A stretch of DNA of 64,000 nucleotides from Heliocidaris tuberculata. Its lineage: Eukaryota > Echinodermata > Echinoidea > Camarodonta > Echinometridae. The first letter of the stretch is position 1. Each line of letters starts with the position of its first letter. The position numbers were made by a program, and so were the translations under genes. The notes under the pieces were generated by a model. That model was not told where the DNA came from, searched no databases, and saw only the letters and a list, made by a program, of their open reading frames with translations. Positions 1 to 11,700 of the stretch are shown piece by piece. The stretch lies in contig CM046832.1 in the NCBI GenBank assembly GCA_025618425.1, forward strand, positions 57,153,993 through 57,217,992, written 5' to 3'.

Positions 1-479
1 AACACATTGTAGTGATTGTACCTTTCCAAAGAGAGAGAGAGAAAAAATTGTTTGAATTTCTAAATAATAGTTGTGGCATAAATAGTCAGTTTTGACTAAT
101 TGCCAAATAAAAACAAATAACAACAATAACAACAACGATTCGTGTATTATCATGGACCTACTTGTAGGTCCATGGTATTATAGAGTCTTTGGAGAAAAAC
201 AGAACAAAACTATTTTCGTATTCTCCGGAAGATGTTATGCTAGAAACAATGTAATTTTTCTTTCAAGTTTCAAATTCATTAGATTATGGACCGGTCCTCT
301 GAAAAATATGGGTAGTAAACTATGAATTTACTCTAAAAAAATGTTTGAAATAGAAATTTTGATGAGCATGCATTTAGCAATAGGCGTATATCTTCTATTA
401 CAATATGTTATGGCAGTGGTTATGCACACACTCCATTATTTGTGATGTATAAAGGGGGTAAATAATGAGGGTTTTAACA
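1..479. other. Unassigned AT-rich sequence
   Basis: No coding signal is supported here. A short GA run lies near position 31-42. Small open frames are AT-rich and match nothing I recognise. The stretch lies 3' of the receptor gene on the minus strand. Confidence 0.6.
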
Positions 480-487
480 AACTAAAT

Positions 488-643
488 CAAGGGCGGATCC
501 AGGATTTTGTAAAAGAGGGGCACAGAGCCGGAAAAGTACACAATTAAGGGGGCAATTTTTTTTCATTGTGTCCTTAAGGTATGCCAGTTGGATTTCAAAA
601 GAGGGGGCACGGGCCGGTTTTCCCCTATGTAGATCCGCCACTG
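488..643. mobile_element. hAT-like MITE with 8-bp target duplication
   Basis: A short non-autonomous element begins CAAGGGCGGATCCAGG and ends AGATCCGCCACTG. It is flanked by an identical 8-base duplication, AACTAAAT, at 480-487 and 644-651. An 8-bp duplication with CAG-like, GGCGGATC-containing termini is typical of hAT transposons. The interior carries G- and C-runs and a GGGCAC motif shared with the copies near 721, 8358, 29745 and 30034. No transposase is encoded. Confidence 0.75.
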
Positions 644-720
644 AACTAAATTACCAGTATTCAGCCTATCGCTTTGTTTTTTAAATTTCTGCCCTCTGAA
701 GCTTGGCCTTCCGGCCTTCT

Positions 721-1329
721 CAGTGGTGGATCGACACTGTGCGGAGGAAAACCGGCCCGTGCATGCCCCCCCCCCCCGGCCCCCTTTTGAAACCCAACTG
801 GCATATCTTAAGGCCACCGCACACCTTACGATCTGTCTGCGATCCGATTTGGAAATGAATCGCTGTGGCATTAAATATTGGCATTTTAACAAAGGAAATC
901 TAGCCTATTCAGGTTCTGAAAAGTAATATGAATACTAAACATAGGGTTTGGGTGAACTGTAAGCTTTCTACAGGGAATAAGGGCAAAATTAGTTTCAAAT
1001 CGTATGCAGTCGTACGATTTTTGTGACGTCACTACGACTAGGAGCCGATGTGGCCATTTCACCTACTCGAAAACTCGACAAAGGCCGTATTATCGATTTT
1101 ACTATCTGTATGACTATTCAAACCGATTCAGACCCTCAATCAAAAATATTTTTCGTTTTTAAATGATTTGTCAAATGATATTACATTTTCTTCTGAAAAT
1201 CGGATCGCAGACCGATCGTAAGGTGTGCGGTGGCCTTAAAGTACACAGTCAACAAAATTTGCCCCCTTTATAGTGTACTTTTACGGCACTGTGCCCCCAC
1301 TTTTAACAAAATCCTGGATCTGCCCCTAG
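721..1329. mobile_element. hAT-like MITE copy split by a nested element
   Basis: This copy starts CAGTGGTGGATCGAC and ends near ATCCTGGATCTGCCCCTA. It shares its interior (GGCCCGTG, C-run, CCCCTTTTGAAACCCAACTGGCAT) with the other copies. A 424-bp TTAA element sits in the middle, so the hAT copy is the older insertion. A flanking duplication is only approximate. Confidence 0.6.
812..1235. mobile_element. TTAA-flanked MITE nested in the hAT-like element
   Basis: Termini of about 40 bases form an imperfect inverted repeat, beginning GGCCACCGCACACCTTACGA and ending in its complement. TTAA is found on both sides (808-811 and 1236-1239), as expected of piggyBac-type target use. It contains no coding sequence. 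The pair of insertions gives a clear relative order. Confidence 0.75.
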
Positions 1330-1339
1330 TTCTTCTATT

Positions 1340-2258
1340 CCATTAACATATATAACTCATCTCTCTCTCTCTCTGATGTGTCTTTCAACTCTAAAATATA
1401 TCACCCACCATGCTATCTTTACATTAGTTCCAATTTCGAAGTTTGTCATTTTAGACTTTCAACAGGAACAACGAAAATGGACAAAAAGTAGCCTTTGAAT
1501 TCCAATGATTTTGTGTCAATAAAAAAAGATAAATTTCATAATACATAAGAGATACAGAATATAGTGATATATAATGAACTACGTCTGTTGTTTAAAGAAA
1601 TGGAAAACTTGATAAATGTACACATAACTACAAACTTCATTTAGAAGACGAAATTTCTTCATGTATGAAAATGTTTTCAAATATCAAGGCGGTGGATGAT
1701 TAGCTAACATTGGTAATAACAAATAAATGTAAAAAAATCATGTAATCTATTAACAGAAGCAATAGGCTTACATACATTATCATAATAACACTTACAGCTA
1801 CTGACTTTACACGATTTGACTGGAGTGGGCTGTCTTTATGTTATGACTAATATAAAATTTTAATGTGCACCCAATACCAAAAGTACAACTTGCTAAACCC
1901 TTTTAAAATCATTATAACTTCATTATTCCTTTATCCATGATAGAAGAAACCCACATGAAACAATGATTAGAAATCGTTCCACAACAGACCCAAAGATCAT
2001 TATCTTGTCCGTCTTAATATCATTTTTTTTAATGGATTATTACGCAAGAAAATATTACATTTTATTTAACGTAGAAGAATAAAATGCAAAGCGATTCAGT
2101 ATAAGCCCAATAACTGTGCATATCATTATAATTATCGTCAAATATAAACCTCGATAATATCACATGATCATGACCTCTGAGTACAGTCACATCAAAGGAG
2201 TTATCACTCTTTGGTCACATCTACAAAAGTTTCTGAAGCTGTTCTCTAGTTCATTTTA
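1340..2258 (-). other. 3' flank and probable 3' UTR of the adhesion GPCR
   Basis: There is no ORF of note, and a CT microsatellite lies at about 1360-1374. The receptor stop codon is at 2259-2261 on the minus strand, so its 3' UTR must extend to lower coordinates here. The plus-strand TTTATT at 2061-2066 reads AATAAA on the minus strand about 195 bases after the stop and is a candidate polyadenylation signal. The UTR end is not proven. Confidence 0.4.
2061..2066 (-). terminator. Candidate polyadenylation signal AATAAA
   Basis: AATAAA on the minus strand, about 195 bases downstream of the receptor stop codon. The sequence is AT-rich, so chance occurrence is possible. 3' RACE or RNA-seq would decide. 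Confidence 0.35.
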
Positions 2259-2793
2259 TTATGCGACTGTGCTAGCTGTGGTTGTAGATCCACGCCCATC
2301 TAGAGGGATATCCGATCCACTGGTACTTCCAGTTTGTCCTGCGGAAATCGGTGCTTTTATTGGTTTCGACTTCATGTACTGAGCCGAACGATGACTGCCA
2401 TTACCTTCGCCACATCGACAACGGAGACAACGAAGCCACTCCTCCCGCACAGTTTTCTGTCGGAGACCGAACATGATGAAGACGAAGAGGCCCTGAAGCG
2501 AGTTGAAGACGAGGAAAAGGACGTTGAAGATGAAGCGAGCACCGCCGATGGCCAGGAATCCAAACGCCCAGGTCAGTCCGAGGAGGATGGTGAAGGCTAC
2601 CAAGTCCTGTAGACGACGCCAGGTTTCGCTTCGTTTCTTGCGGTTGTCAGTGATCTTGTTTGCCGAGATCGCCCATCGACCACAGGTCAGGCGGTACGTG
2701 ACGAGGACGAAGATGATGGTGTTGATGAGGAGGATGATGGCGATGGGAAGTAGAACCGAGTAGTAGAGGACCGGTCCCGGTTGGACGAAACAA
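2259..2793 (-). CDS. Receptor exon 22: TM5-TM7 and cytoplasmic tail
   Basis: The last coding exon, entered through a TGTCACAG acceptor with one leftover base. It begins in extracellular loop 2 (CFVQPGPV), then TM5 (VLYYSVLLPIAIILL), a basic third loop (NRKKRSETWRRLQD), TM6 with the family hallmark LLGLTWAFGF, and TM7 with NSLQGLFVFIMFGLRQ. The tail of about 50 residues is Ser/Thr-rich after a Cys-rich CLRCRCG and ends TASTVA-stop. The reading frame is intact. The Cys-rich patch after TM7 could be palmitoylated (inference). Confidence 0.92.
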
Positions 2794-5700
2794 CTGTGAC
2801 AAACAAGCAACAAAATATTACGGAATCGATGCATATTAAAACTAATGCTATTGCTATTTATATCTAATATGCTTGAAAGTCTAATCTATATTTTATTTCA
2901 TATTTCTCCGATCGTTATTACATGAGAGATCCCACTCGCGCATGCGCAGTCAATTCGCCGCGCAACTGAAATTCATAGGGAAAGCAACTTTCCCTCAGCA
3001 GTCAAAATACTATAATTTTCGACATTTTTTCGGACCACCGGTCCATAAAAACTATCTTCATAGGGAGAGAAACTCTCCTTTGTCTTTTCCTGGAAGAATT
3101 GTGAGAAGTTGTGGTGACTGATGTCAACGATCGAAGTTTTACCAAAATCCACGAACAAGATGGCGACTCCGCCAAGCAGCAACACCACACAAAGCCGCAG
3201 AAAACCAGCGAAACGCTGAGCACAGCTAGAGCCGGAACCTCCCCGGGCGATACCGCCGCGGGCCAATCTACGAAGCCTGAGCCCAAGCGCTCATCGACAG
3301 TGAAAGCCTCCGATACGAAACGGAAAACTGACTTGGGAAAACCTGCCCCGAATGAGTCTAAGAACTCGGGGCCTAAAAAGAAGGGCAAAAAGCCTGAAGA
3401 AAAGGAGGACTTCACGGAATTTCGGGGCAGACTTAACAAATTAGAATCCTTAATGGAAAGAATGGTGGAACTTTTGCCATGTACATCTGCAAGTGCAACT
3501 CGCCCCACCGGGGATACACCACCGACATCGTGCACAGGTGCGGAGAACGTGAGTTTCCTTGAACAGCACGATGATGATTTTGATCCTTTTGATACTGGAG
3601 ACATGGGTCAATGCCCAGGATCTTATGACATTGGCAGCATGGATGAGGGTGACTACACCGAAACGGGTGCACCAGTCCAAGAGCAGGAAAATGAGGACGA
3701 AGTTCCTGCCTTTGCTCAGAAATTTGCAATCCCCACAGGGGTAGGTGGCGCGATCCACAATGATTTAGCTAAATCTGCCATGTATCTCATGTCTCACCAG
3801 CTAGAGGAAAACATGCTGGAGGAATCCGGAGGTAAATACCCTCCCCCTAGCAATTGTGCTCCCCTGTGTTGCCCCAAAGTGAATGCAGCAATATGGGAAA
3901 ACCTGTCCTCGCAAACAAGAAGCCGTGATTTGAAACTGCAACGAATCCAAAAGCCGTTGACGAGGGGACTCACAGCATTTATTCAAACTCTGTCCCCTGA
4001 TAGCCTGTCAGAAACCCAACAGAATGCATTGGCGTTGCTTTGCAATGCAAATTTTGAAGTAAACTGCTTACGCAAAGAGCAAATTAAAACCAGACTTAAA
4101 TGTCAAATACTCACACCTTTGCAAGCCGGCCACACCAGTGAGTCAGTACTTATTTGGCGATGACTTAACAAAGAGAGTCAAAGATCTCACAGAACAGCAG
4201 AAAGCTGCAGCTGGCGTGGTGCGTGGACAACGTAAACCCCGCCCCCAGTACCATCCATACAGGACACAAGGGTTTAGCACTAACCAGTACCGCAGGCAAG
4301 GATGGAATAGTGCCACCGGCACGTCAGAAACTTTTGCAAGTAGCCGACCCGCAAGTGGGAGCTACAACAGGCCTTTTTTAGGCCAGCGAACACAGCGGGG
4401 CAGGCCGTACCGAGCTCCGCCTCACACCCAAACCATGAGCATGCTGAAGCAGACCCAATCCTCCCAACGGCCACAGGCAGCGAGGAGGAAATAGCTACAC
4501 CATTACCCAAAGAGGTAGGTAGCAGTTATGAATGTTTTGAGAATGCTAAGAATTGTGCTCCCACTTTTTCATGTTCATTTAAGCAAGAATGCATATCAAA
4601 TATGCCTGTTGGAGGTCGATTGCTACATTTCTATCACAGATGGTGTGAACTAACGTCAGATCAATTTTTGCTGGCAGCAGTGCAAGGCTATGAGATTGAA
4701 TTTGATCACTCAAAAGGGGCCTCCATACGAAATAAGCCCCTCTATGAATACAAAAAGAGCCCATCAGAAATAAATCAGATTACAAAAGAAATCTTGGCTC
4801 TACAAGCAAAAAATGTAATTGAACTTTGCTCATTTCAAGAGGGAGAATTCCTCTCAAACATCTTCACGAGACCCAAGAAAGATGGGGGTACTCGTATGAT
4901 CTTGGACCTATCGGAGCTCAATAAAAGTCTGAACGTACAACACTTTAAGATGGATAACATCCATACTGCCAAGCACTTGATTTCACCGCACTGCTATCTT
5001 GCATCAATCGACCTCCGAGACGCATATTATTCCATACCAGTAGCCCCAAACAGTAGAAAATACTTGCGATTCTTGTGGCAGGGTGAGCGCTGGCAGTTTA
5101 CAGCATTACCTAATGGGCTCAGCACAGCCCCCAGACTGTTCACAAAATTGCTGAAGCCAGTTTTTGCTGAACTGCGACAAGCAGGACATACAGTCGTAGG
5201 ATATTTAGATGACACCATAATCATTGGTGAGACAAAAGAGAAGCTCCAAGAGAGTGTGACTGCCACTACAAAAATCCTCTCAGAATTAGGATTTATTATT
5301 CACACTGAAAAATCAGTGCTCACCCCAACACATGAACTAACCTTTCTTGGTTTCGTACTGAACACTGAGAATATGACTGTTAAATTGCCTCAGGCCAAGG
5401 TACAAGAAGTGAAAGAGATATGCTGTGAATTAATGGGCACATACCTTCCATCGATAAGAATGGTAGCACGAGTGATTGGGAAGGTCATAGCAACTTTCCC
5501 AGCTGTTGAGTATGGTCCCCTGTACTATAGATCTATGGAGAGGGACAAAATTGCAGCTCTCAAACAAAACAGGGGCCATTTTGATAGAAAGATGAAGTTG
5601 TCTCTTGAAGCAAAAGAGGAGTTAAAGTGGTGGATGAATAATGTTTCTATGGCCTCCTCCCCAATTGTTAGGAAAAAACCTGACTTAGAATTACACACAG

Positions 5701-8700
5701 ATGCCAGTGGCCTTGGATGGGGAGTACTGACTACCGGAAAGAAACAGGGGGTCGTTGGAATGAATCTGAGACAAAAAGGGCAAGAAACAATGAAATAAAT
5801 TTCCTGGAAACCCTAGCTGCTGGGTTGGGCATTAAATCCTTTTGCAGGAATAGGCGTGACATTCATGTGATGGTAAGAATAGATAACACCACTGCTGTAT
5901 CCTACTTAAACAACATGGGAGGTTGTAAATCAGCAAATTGTGACAAGATGGCAAGAGAAATTTGGCAGTGGTGCATTTCTAGAAATATTTGGATCACAGC
6001 AGCCCACGTACCTGGTCGGTACAATACGATAGCAGACGAAAGATCCAGGAAATTTAATGACAGAACAGAGTGGAAACTAAAAAGACAAGTGTTCAATAAA
6101 ATAGTTTCCCACTTTGGTGTACCGGAAATAGACCTGTTCGCCTCAAGACTAAATGCCCAAGTAGAGAAATATGTCACATGGCACCCAGATCCTGGGGCAT
6201 TTGCAGTTGATGCATTTACGCTAGATTGGAAACAATTTGCATTTTATGCTTTCCCTCCGTTTTGTATGATCCCCAAGTGTTTGCAAAAAATCAGAGAGGA
6301 TAAAGCTCGGGGGATACTTCTGGTCCCAAATTGGCCCACTCAGGCTTGGTTCCCGCAGTTGGTTAGCATGATGGAAGGGGAGCCCATGTTTATCCAGAGA
6401 CAAGAAGATTTGCTGCTCCTCCCTGTGTTAAACACAACCCACCCACTTAATGCTAATATTGACCTCTTATGTTGCAGGTTATGCGGCAACACTTCGAGAA
6501 TCGGGGACTAAGCAGACGAACGGTGGATATAATTACGGCTTCATGGAGAGCATCAACCTGCAAGCAGTACCAAGTTTACATCACACAGTGGCGGAGATTC
6601 TGCCACAGCAGGGATATGAGTTACCTCCAAACCAAAGTGGAAACAGTGCTAGAATTCCTGAGTAGTTTATTCCATGACAGAAACCTTAGCTACAGTGCAA
6701 TCAACACAGCTCGTAGCGCTTTATCCACTTTTCTGATTCTTATTGACAGCAATGAGACAGTGAGAACTCATCCACTTATAAACAGACTGATGAGAGGTGT
6801 TTTTCAGCTCAGACCTATCTTACCTAGATATACGGAAATCTGGAATATTAGCTCAGTCCTCAATTTTCTGAGAAAATTGTCTCCAGCAAACTCCTTAAAC
6901 CTCCGGGATTTAACACTCAAAGTGTGTATGCTAATGGCTCTTGTATCTGCACAAAGAGTGCAAACTTTGCATGTTTTAAAGATGAATAAGATGACCCTGA
7001 AAGGGAGTTTTGTGTGTTTTCAATTGGATGAACCCTTGAAACAAAGCAAACCAGGGAATACCAATTTTGAGTTTAAACTGGAAGCATACCCTCCTGATAG
7101 AAGATTGTGTATTGTAAGGTATGTGAAACAATATGTCCAGCGTACAGGACCACTGCGTGGGAACGAGAACTCGTTCTTTGTTAGTTACACCAGACCACAC
7201 AAAAGAGTAACAACTCAAACTTTGTCTCGCTGGATCAAGACCTGCTTGCTAAGAGCAGGTGTGGATACAAACATTTATAAGGCCCACTCAACGCGAGCAG
7301 CATCAACTTCAGCAGCTGCCAAGGCAGAACTTCCAGTGGACCAGATCCTAGCCCGAGCAGGGTGGTCGTCAGAGAAAACGTTCAGGAAGTTTTACCGGAA
7401 ACCTCTTGAAAACAGGAGAAACTTTACCCAGGCAGTCTTACAAGATAGCGCACTGCATTAAGAACTGCTTCAAAGCATTTCAATAGAACTGGTAATAAGA
7501 GACCAGAGGTCTAGAACTATAGAACTGGGAATAAGAATCCAGATGTCTAGAGTATTCTGGACACATGCTTATATGTATACAAAGACACAAAGAACAATGT
7601 CTTTTGGAACATTATGACATCTAATAGATAGATGGTTTGTGCATGAAATGATCGCCCACATGTATGAACAGACTACAATGGCCATAAAATATGGTGAGTC
7701 ATTGGTCAGAAGCAGCAATTCAATCTGCATACTGTAATGTTCAATTTTCTTATACATGTTGGTTGTTCCAAATGTGGCTACTTGGCTTCAAAATCTCATG
7801 TAATAACGATCGGAGAAATATGAAATAAAATAGTAAGATTAAACGAGAACTTACCGTTAGAAGTTTGATCTTTATTTTATGAATATTTAGGAGGAAGTTA
7901 TTACATGCCCTCCTCGCCCACCCAAAACTTCAAACTTCAGTGTAAGTTCTCTGTTTTTTACTACTGAGAGTAGCCACATTTGTAGCTTTGAATATTGACT
8001 GCGCATGCGCGAGCGGGATCTCTCATGTAATAACTTCCTCCTAAATATTCATAAAATAAAGATCAAACTTCTAACGGTAAGTTCTCGTTTAATCTTACTA
8101 TTTTTGTTTAATCAATATATTAGTTTTCTAATGGTTGTACAAGTGTATTTAGAATGTTAAAAAAGAAACACATAGGACTAGGGGAGCTTTTGAGTGTCAG
8201 TAGTCCTCTCAGTGAGTTGTGAGACTGAGGTGGAGCGTTTATTTTACATAATCATGATAATAGCTGCTATACGTCGTGGTCTGTGCCAATCGGTAATCGG
8301 TTGCATTCTGAGCATCAAAATCTACAATCTAAACACCAATATATACACCACTCTAGCCAGTGGCGGATTTTTTTTTTTTTTTTTTTTTTTTTGGGGGGGG
8401 GGGCACATCGGGCCCGTGCTCCCCCCTTTTGGAAGAAAAGTATGCATTGTGCCCTCCCTTTTTATGATTGTGCCCCCCCCCCCCTTTTAGAACCCAAAAC
8501 CTTTATTTTTGCTTGTCAGAGAGAATTATGGATGAACACTGGACCACCATAACACTATTCCCCCCCCGAGTGAATTTTGGAGGGCTGTGAAATTTTTTTT
8601 TGTCGCCCCCCCCCCCCCCCCTTGAGCGACTTTTCGAGAGCTGGCAAGACCCCCCAAATACCGGTTTCCCTCTAAGCAAAATTGACAAACCTGCATTTGT

Positions 8701-11700
8701 GTGCCCCGCCCCCCCCCCCCCCCTCCTTATACAAAATCCTGGATCCGCCCTGACTCTAGCAGTATGTACTTGGAAGAAATGAATAGTCTCAAGTAATAGC
8801 TAAATGATACTCACTAGGTGCCATCCCCAAGGTAGAATTCTCGGTCGATACAAACTATTATGATGCACACTATCAGTGGGGAACCTGTGGAGATATAAGG
8901 AGATATTAAAAATTAAAATTAAGAATTAAAATAATTAAAAAAATATGTCACCAGCGTTCTGTATGTATAATAAATATCACTGTCGAGTAACTGAGATGTG
9001 TTATGGTTATAGGTAAAAGGGAATTGATAATAAAAGTAATCTGGAGTTATTTAGCACTTTTCACGTATTTATAAGCGCTTCACAATTGTCATTACCTAGG
9101 TACAAAAAAGGATTGTGCACTATTTTTTTTTTTTTTTGCTTATTATTTTGATGGATCTTTTCATACTTCCTTTATATAGGCAATGTTGAAAATAATCAGC
9201 AGTTATTGTATATCTGAAAATCCCATTTTTTACTTGTTGGAAAAATCTGAGCAATCTCGTTGGCAAATTTGGACCCCCACCATTCGAAATGGTCTAGCGG
9301 CGCCCTTAGAGGCGGGAAGAAAAAGTGTGTCAAATACCCCAGGCGAGGACGCTGGTTCTTCTGAGATACTTGGAGACAGTGCCACTATGGATCTTGACGA
9401 AGAGGAGGTACATGTAGACGGCTTCCACCAACATCCAAGCCATGGACGACAGCAGGAAGAAATGCAGGATGAACCCTGAGGCCACGCAACCGTTTGTTGG
9501 ATACCGGAGGTCGATTCCGACCATGAACACGATGTATAACCCAAGCAAGGCTACGCACAGGTTCATGTGTATTCGCTGGGGTTGTCTGCTCCGAAGTTTT
9601 CTGTCGATTGCGAAAGGGGAAAATGGCATATTAAAAAGCTTGCCAGTATTTTTGCTATATAGATGACAGACCAACGATAAACTCCTTATAGACATTTAAA
9701 AAATCCCTTATTTCATGTAACTTAATTTTTAGGCCTCATGTTCTGTGAAAATGCTGTGTTGACGGAATGAGTTATACTCTAAAGGCTCATAGATTTTATG
9801 TGACAGCAAAGCTAGAATTAACAGGAAAGTTAATTTCTTTGCTACTTTCGACTAGCAACTGAAGTTTTAAGCTATTCATCGATCTGTTATTATTTTGAAC
9901 GAGGAATTTCTTATAATTTAATAATTTAAATCCTATACAAAAAGGTGTACAAAGCAGGGGACTGCGGGGGAGGGGGGGGGGGGGGTCGGCTGCAATCAGA
10001 GAATATTGAAATTATCAATATTCGGGCAGCAGCCACCTCATGATTTGTATGGTATATTGTATATTTTGATGACAAAATTACATTGTCACGATAAATAAAA
10101 CTTTAGAAACTGGAAAGCAGTAGAGGCGTCACTCGGAGGATATTGGGCCTATACGCCTTCACTTAGATGCCAGAAATTTCTTCTTAATAACCCATTTCCG
10201 CACATGCATCGATATCATACGAATCACTAATTAGAGTAAGATTCTTATTTAGGGGACCTGAGAACAAATTCGGGCTTACTTGACAAATAAAAAGGTAACA
10301 AGTAGGATGACGAGACATAGGGCGGAGACACCACAGCCGATCATACTTAAAACGTCCAAAGCGAAGATATCTATGTTCCCGGACACATCCTGTTAAATGA
10401 ACATTCAGAAATGATGGAGTGGTTGAAATAAGTATTCTTCTCCTTTACTTTTGAGATACATTGCAAGGGGTCACTACAATCACTTGAAGGAGACGGGATG
10501 CCGGCGAAATATTTCGACAAGTTGGCTAAAGTTGGCTAAAATTTTCACAACCGCCCCCCCCCCCCCCTCCACGCACACACACAAACAAAAATATGTCTTT
10601 GAAATATAGTTCACAAAGGTAGAAATACGGTGATCAGATTTAATGTTGGAGAAAGGGATTTGATATTTCTTCTCTTTCTCGCTAGTGATGCCTCTAAGTC
10701 ATAATCTGTTCGACAGTTAGACATCTGAAATAAGATCAAGAAGTAGTTCTAGAAATCGGCAAGAAAGAGGACAAAAGCATATAAAACAGATATATAACAT
10801 ACCAAAAGAACTGCGAAACTTGTAAGATGATCACAAAGACATCGTATCCGACCAAGCCCTGGTAGATCTTCTCGACGACATCCTTCTGTAGACCATTGAC
10901 CACCGCTCGACGTAAACTTGTCCCAGAAAACACACGACCTCGCATCCACTGTTTCATCATCATCGGTGACCTATCAACAAAAAAAAAAAGAAAAAAAAAA
11001 AAAAAAAGAAAAGAAAAAATCAGAGCGATATGTTTTAGATTAATATACAATAATGTTGTTCAATGTAATGAATTTGATTATAACAAATACTTTAAATGCT
11101 TTGCTTTTTACTCCGGTAAGAAATATTATGTTTTCCCAGTCAAATTCATCAAAACAGCAGCCAATTGACGGACAGTCGCTTGATTTCATTTGAATTTGAA
11201 CGCTCATCAAGATGAACATTCACTTGCCTAAAAATGAGCATTCAATTTGATTTTTAGGGCAAGCGATCACATACTTCCATCATGCATTTTGACAGAATGA
11301 GCATTCAAATTAGAATTTTACCCGATGTGCATTCAAATTCACGGGAGATGTAATAAAGCGATTGGCAACTGAAAAAAAAAATCGACAAAAATAAAAAGAC
11401 AGACAATTATGATATGAAAGATTACTTTGATTATAAATATGAAACTAGAAAGTGGGGTGCCCCACGGAGTATATTGGGGCCCCTCCTTTTTATACTTACT
11501 CTGAATGATTTGGTTAAATCAGTCGAAAATTCTCTCTCATTATATGCAGACAATACGGTATTTATTTTTCTTCATAAGACCCAGCATTTTTAGAAACAGC
11601 CATAAACAGAGATCTACTGTCTATTTCTAAATGGTTCTCAAATAATGAATTGTTGATTAATATTGGTAAATGTCAGTTCATGTTGATAGGCTCTAAAGCA

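Larger units (their letters stand above)
2888..8100 (+). mobile_element. DIRS-type tyrosine-recombinase retrotransposon
   Basis: About 5.2 kb and nearly full length. It carries, in order, a gag-like ORF, an RT/RNase H ORF and an overlapping tyrosine recombinase ORF, the DIRS order. Inverted terminal repeats (2917-2954 and 7994-8031, 38 bases, one mismatch) and an internal complementary region (7795-7907) match the DIRS replication structure, in which a circular intermediate is integrated by the recombinase without target duplication. It lies opposite to the host receptor gene, in the intron between exons 21 and 22. The gag-like and RT/RNase H frames each have one break, so this copy is probably not autonomous, though the recombinase is open. 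Confidence 0.92.

Noticed and set aside
2334..2763. Acidic and basic plus-strand ORFs over the last receptor exon
   Set aside because: Antisense shadows of the TM5-TM7 exon, which has clear GPCR motifs and splice signals.
3002..3986. Minus-strand ORFs opposite DIRS ORF1
   Set aside because: Shadows of the gag-like ORF with no recognisable motif.
8194..8782. Proline- and phenylalanine-rich ORFs
   Set aside because: They are translations of the T, G and C runs of the hAT-like MITE at 8358-8752.
9183..9666. Plus-strand ORFs over receptor exon 20
   Set aside because: Shadows of the TM2-TM3 exon on the other strand.
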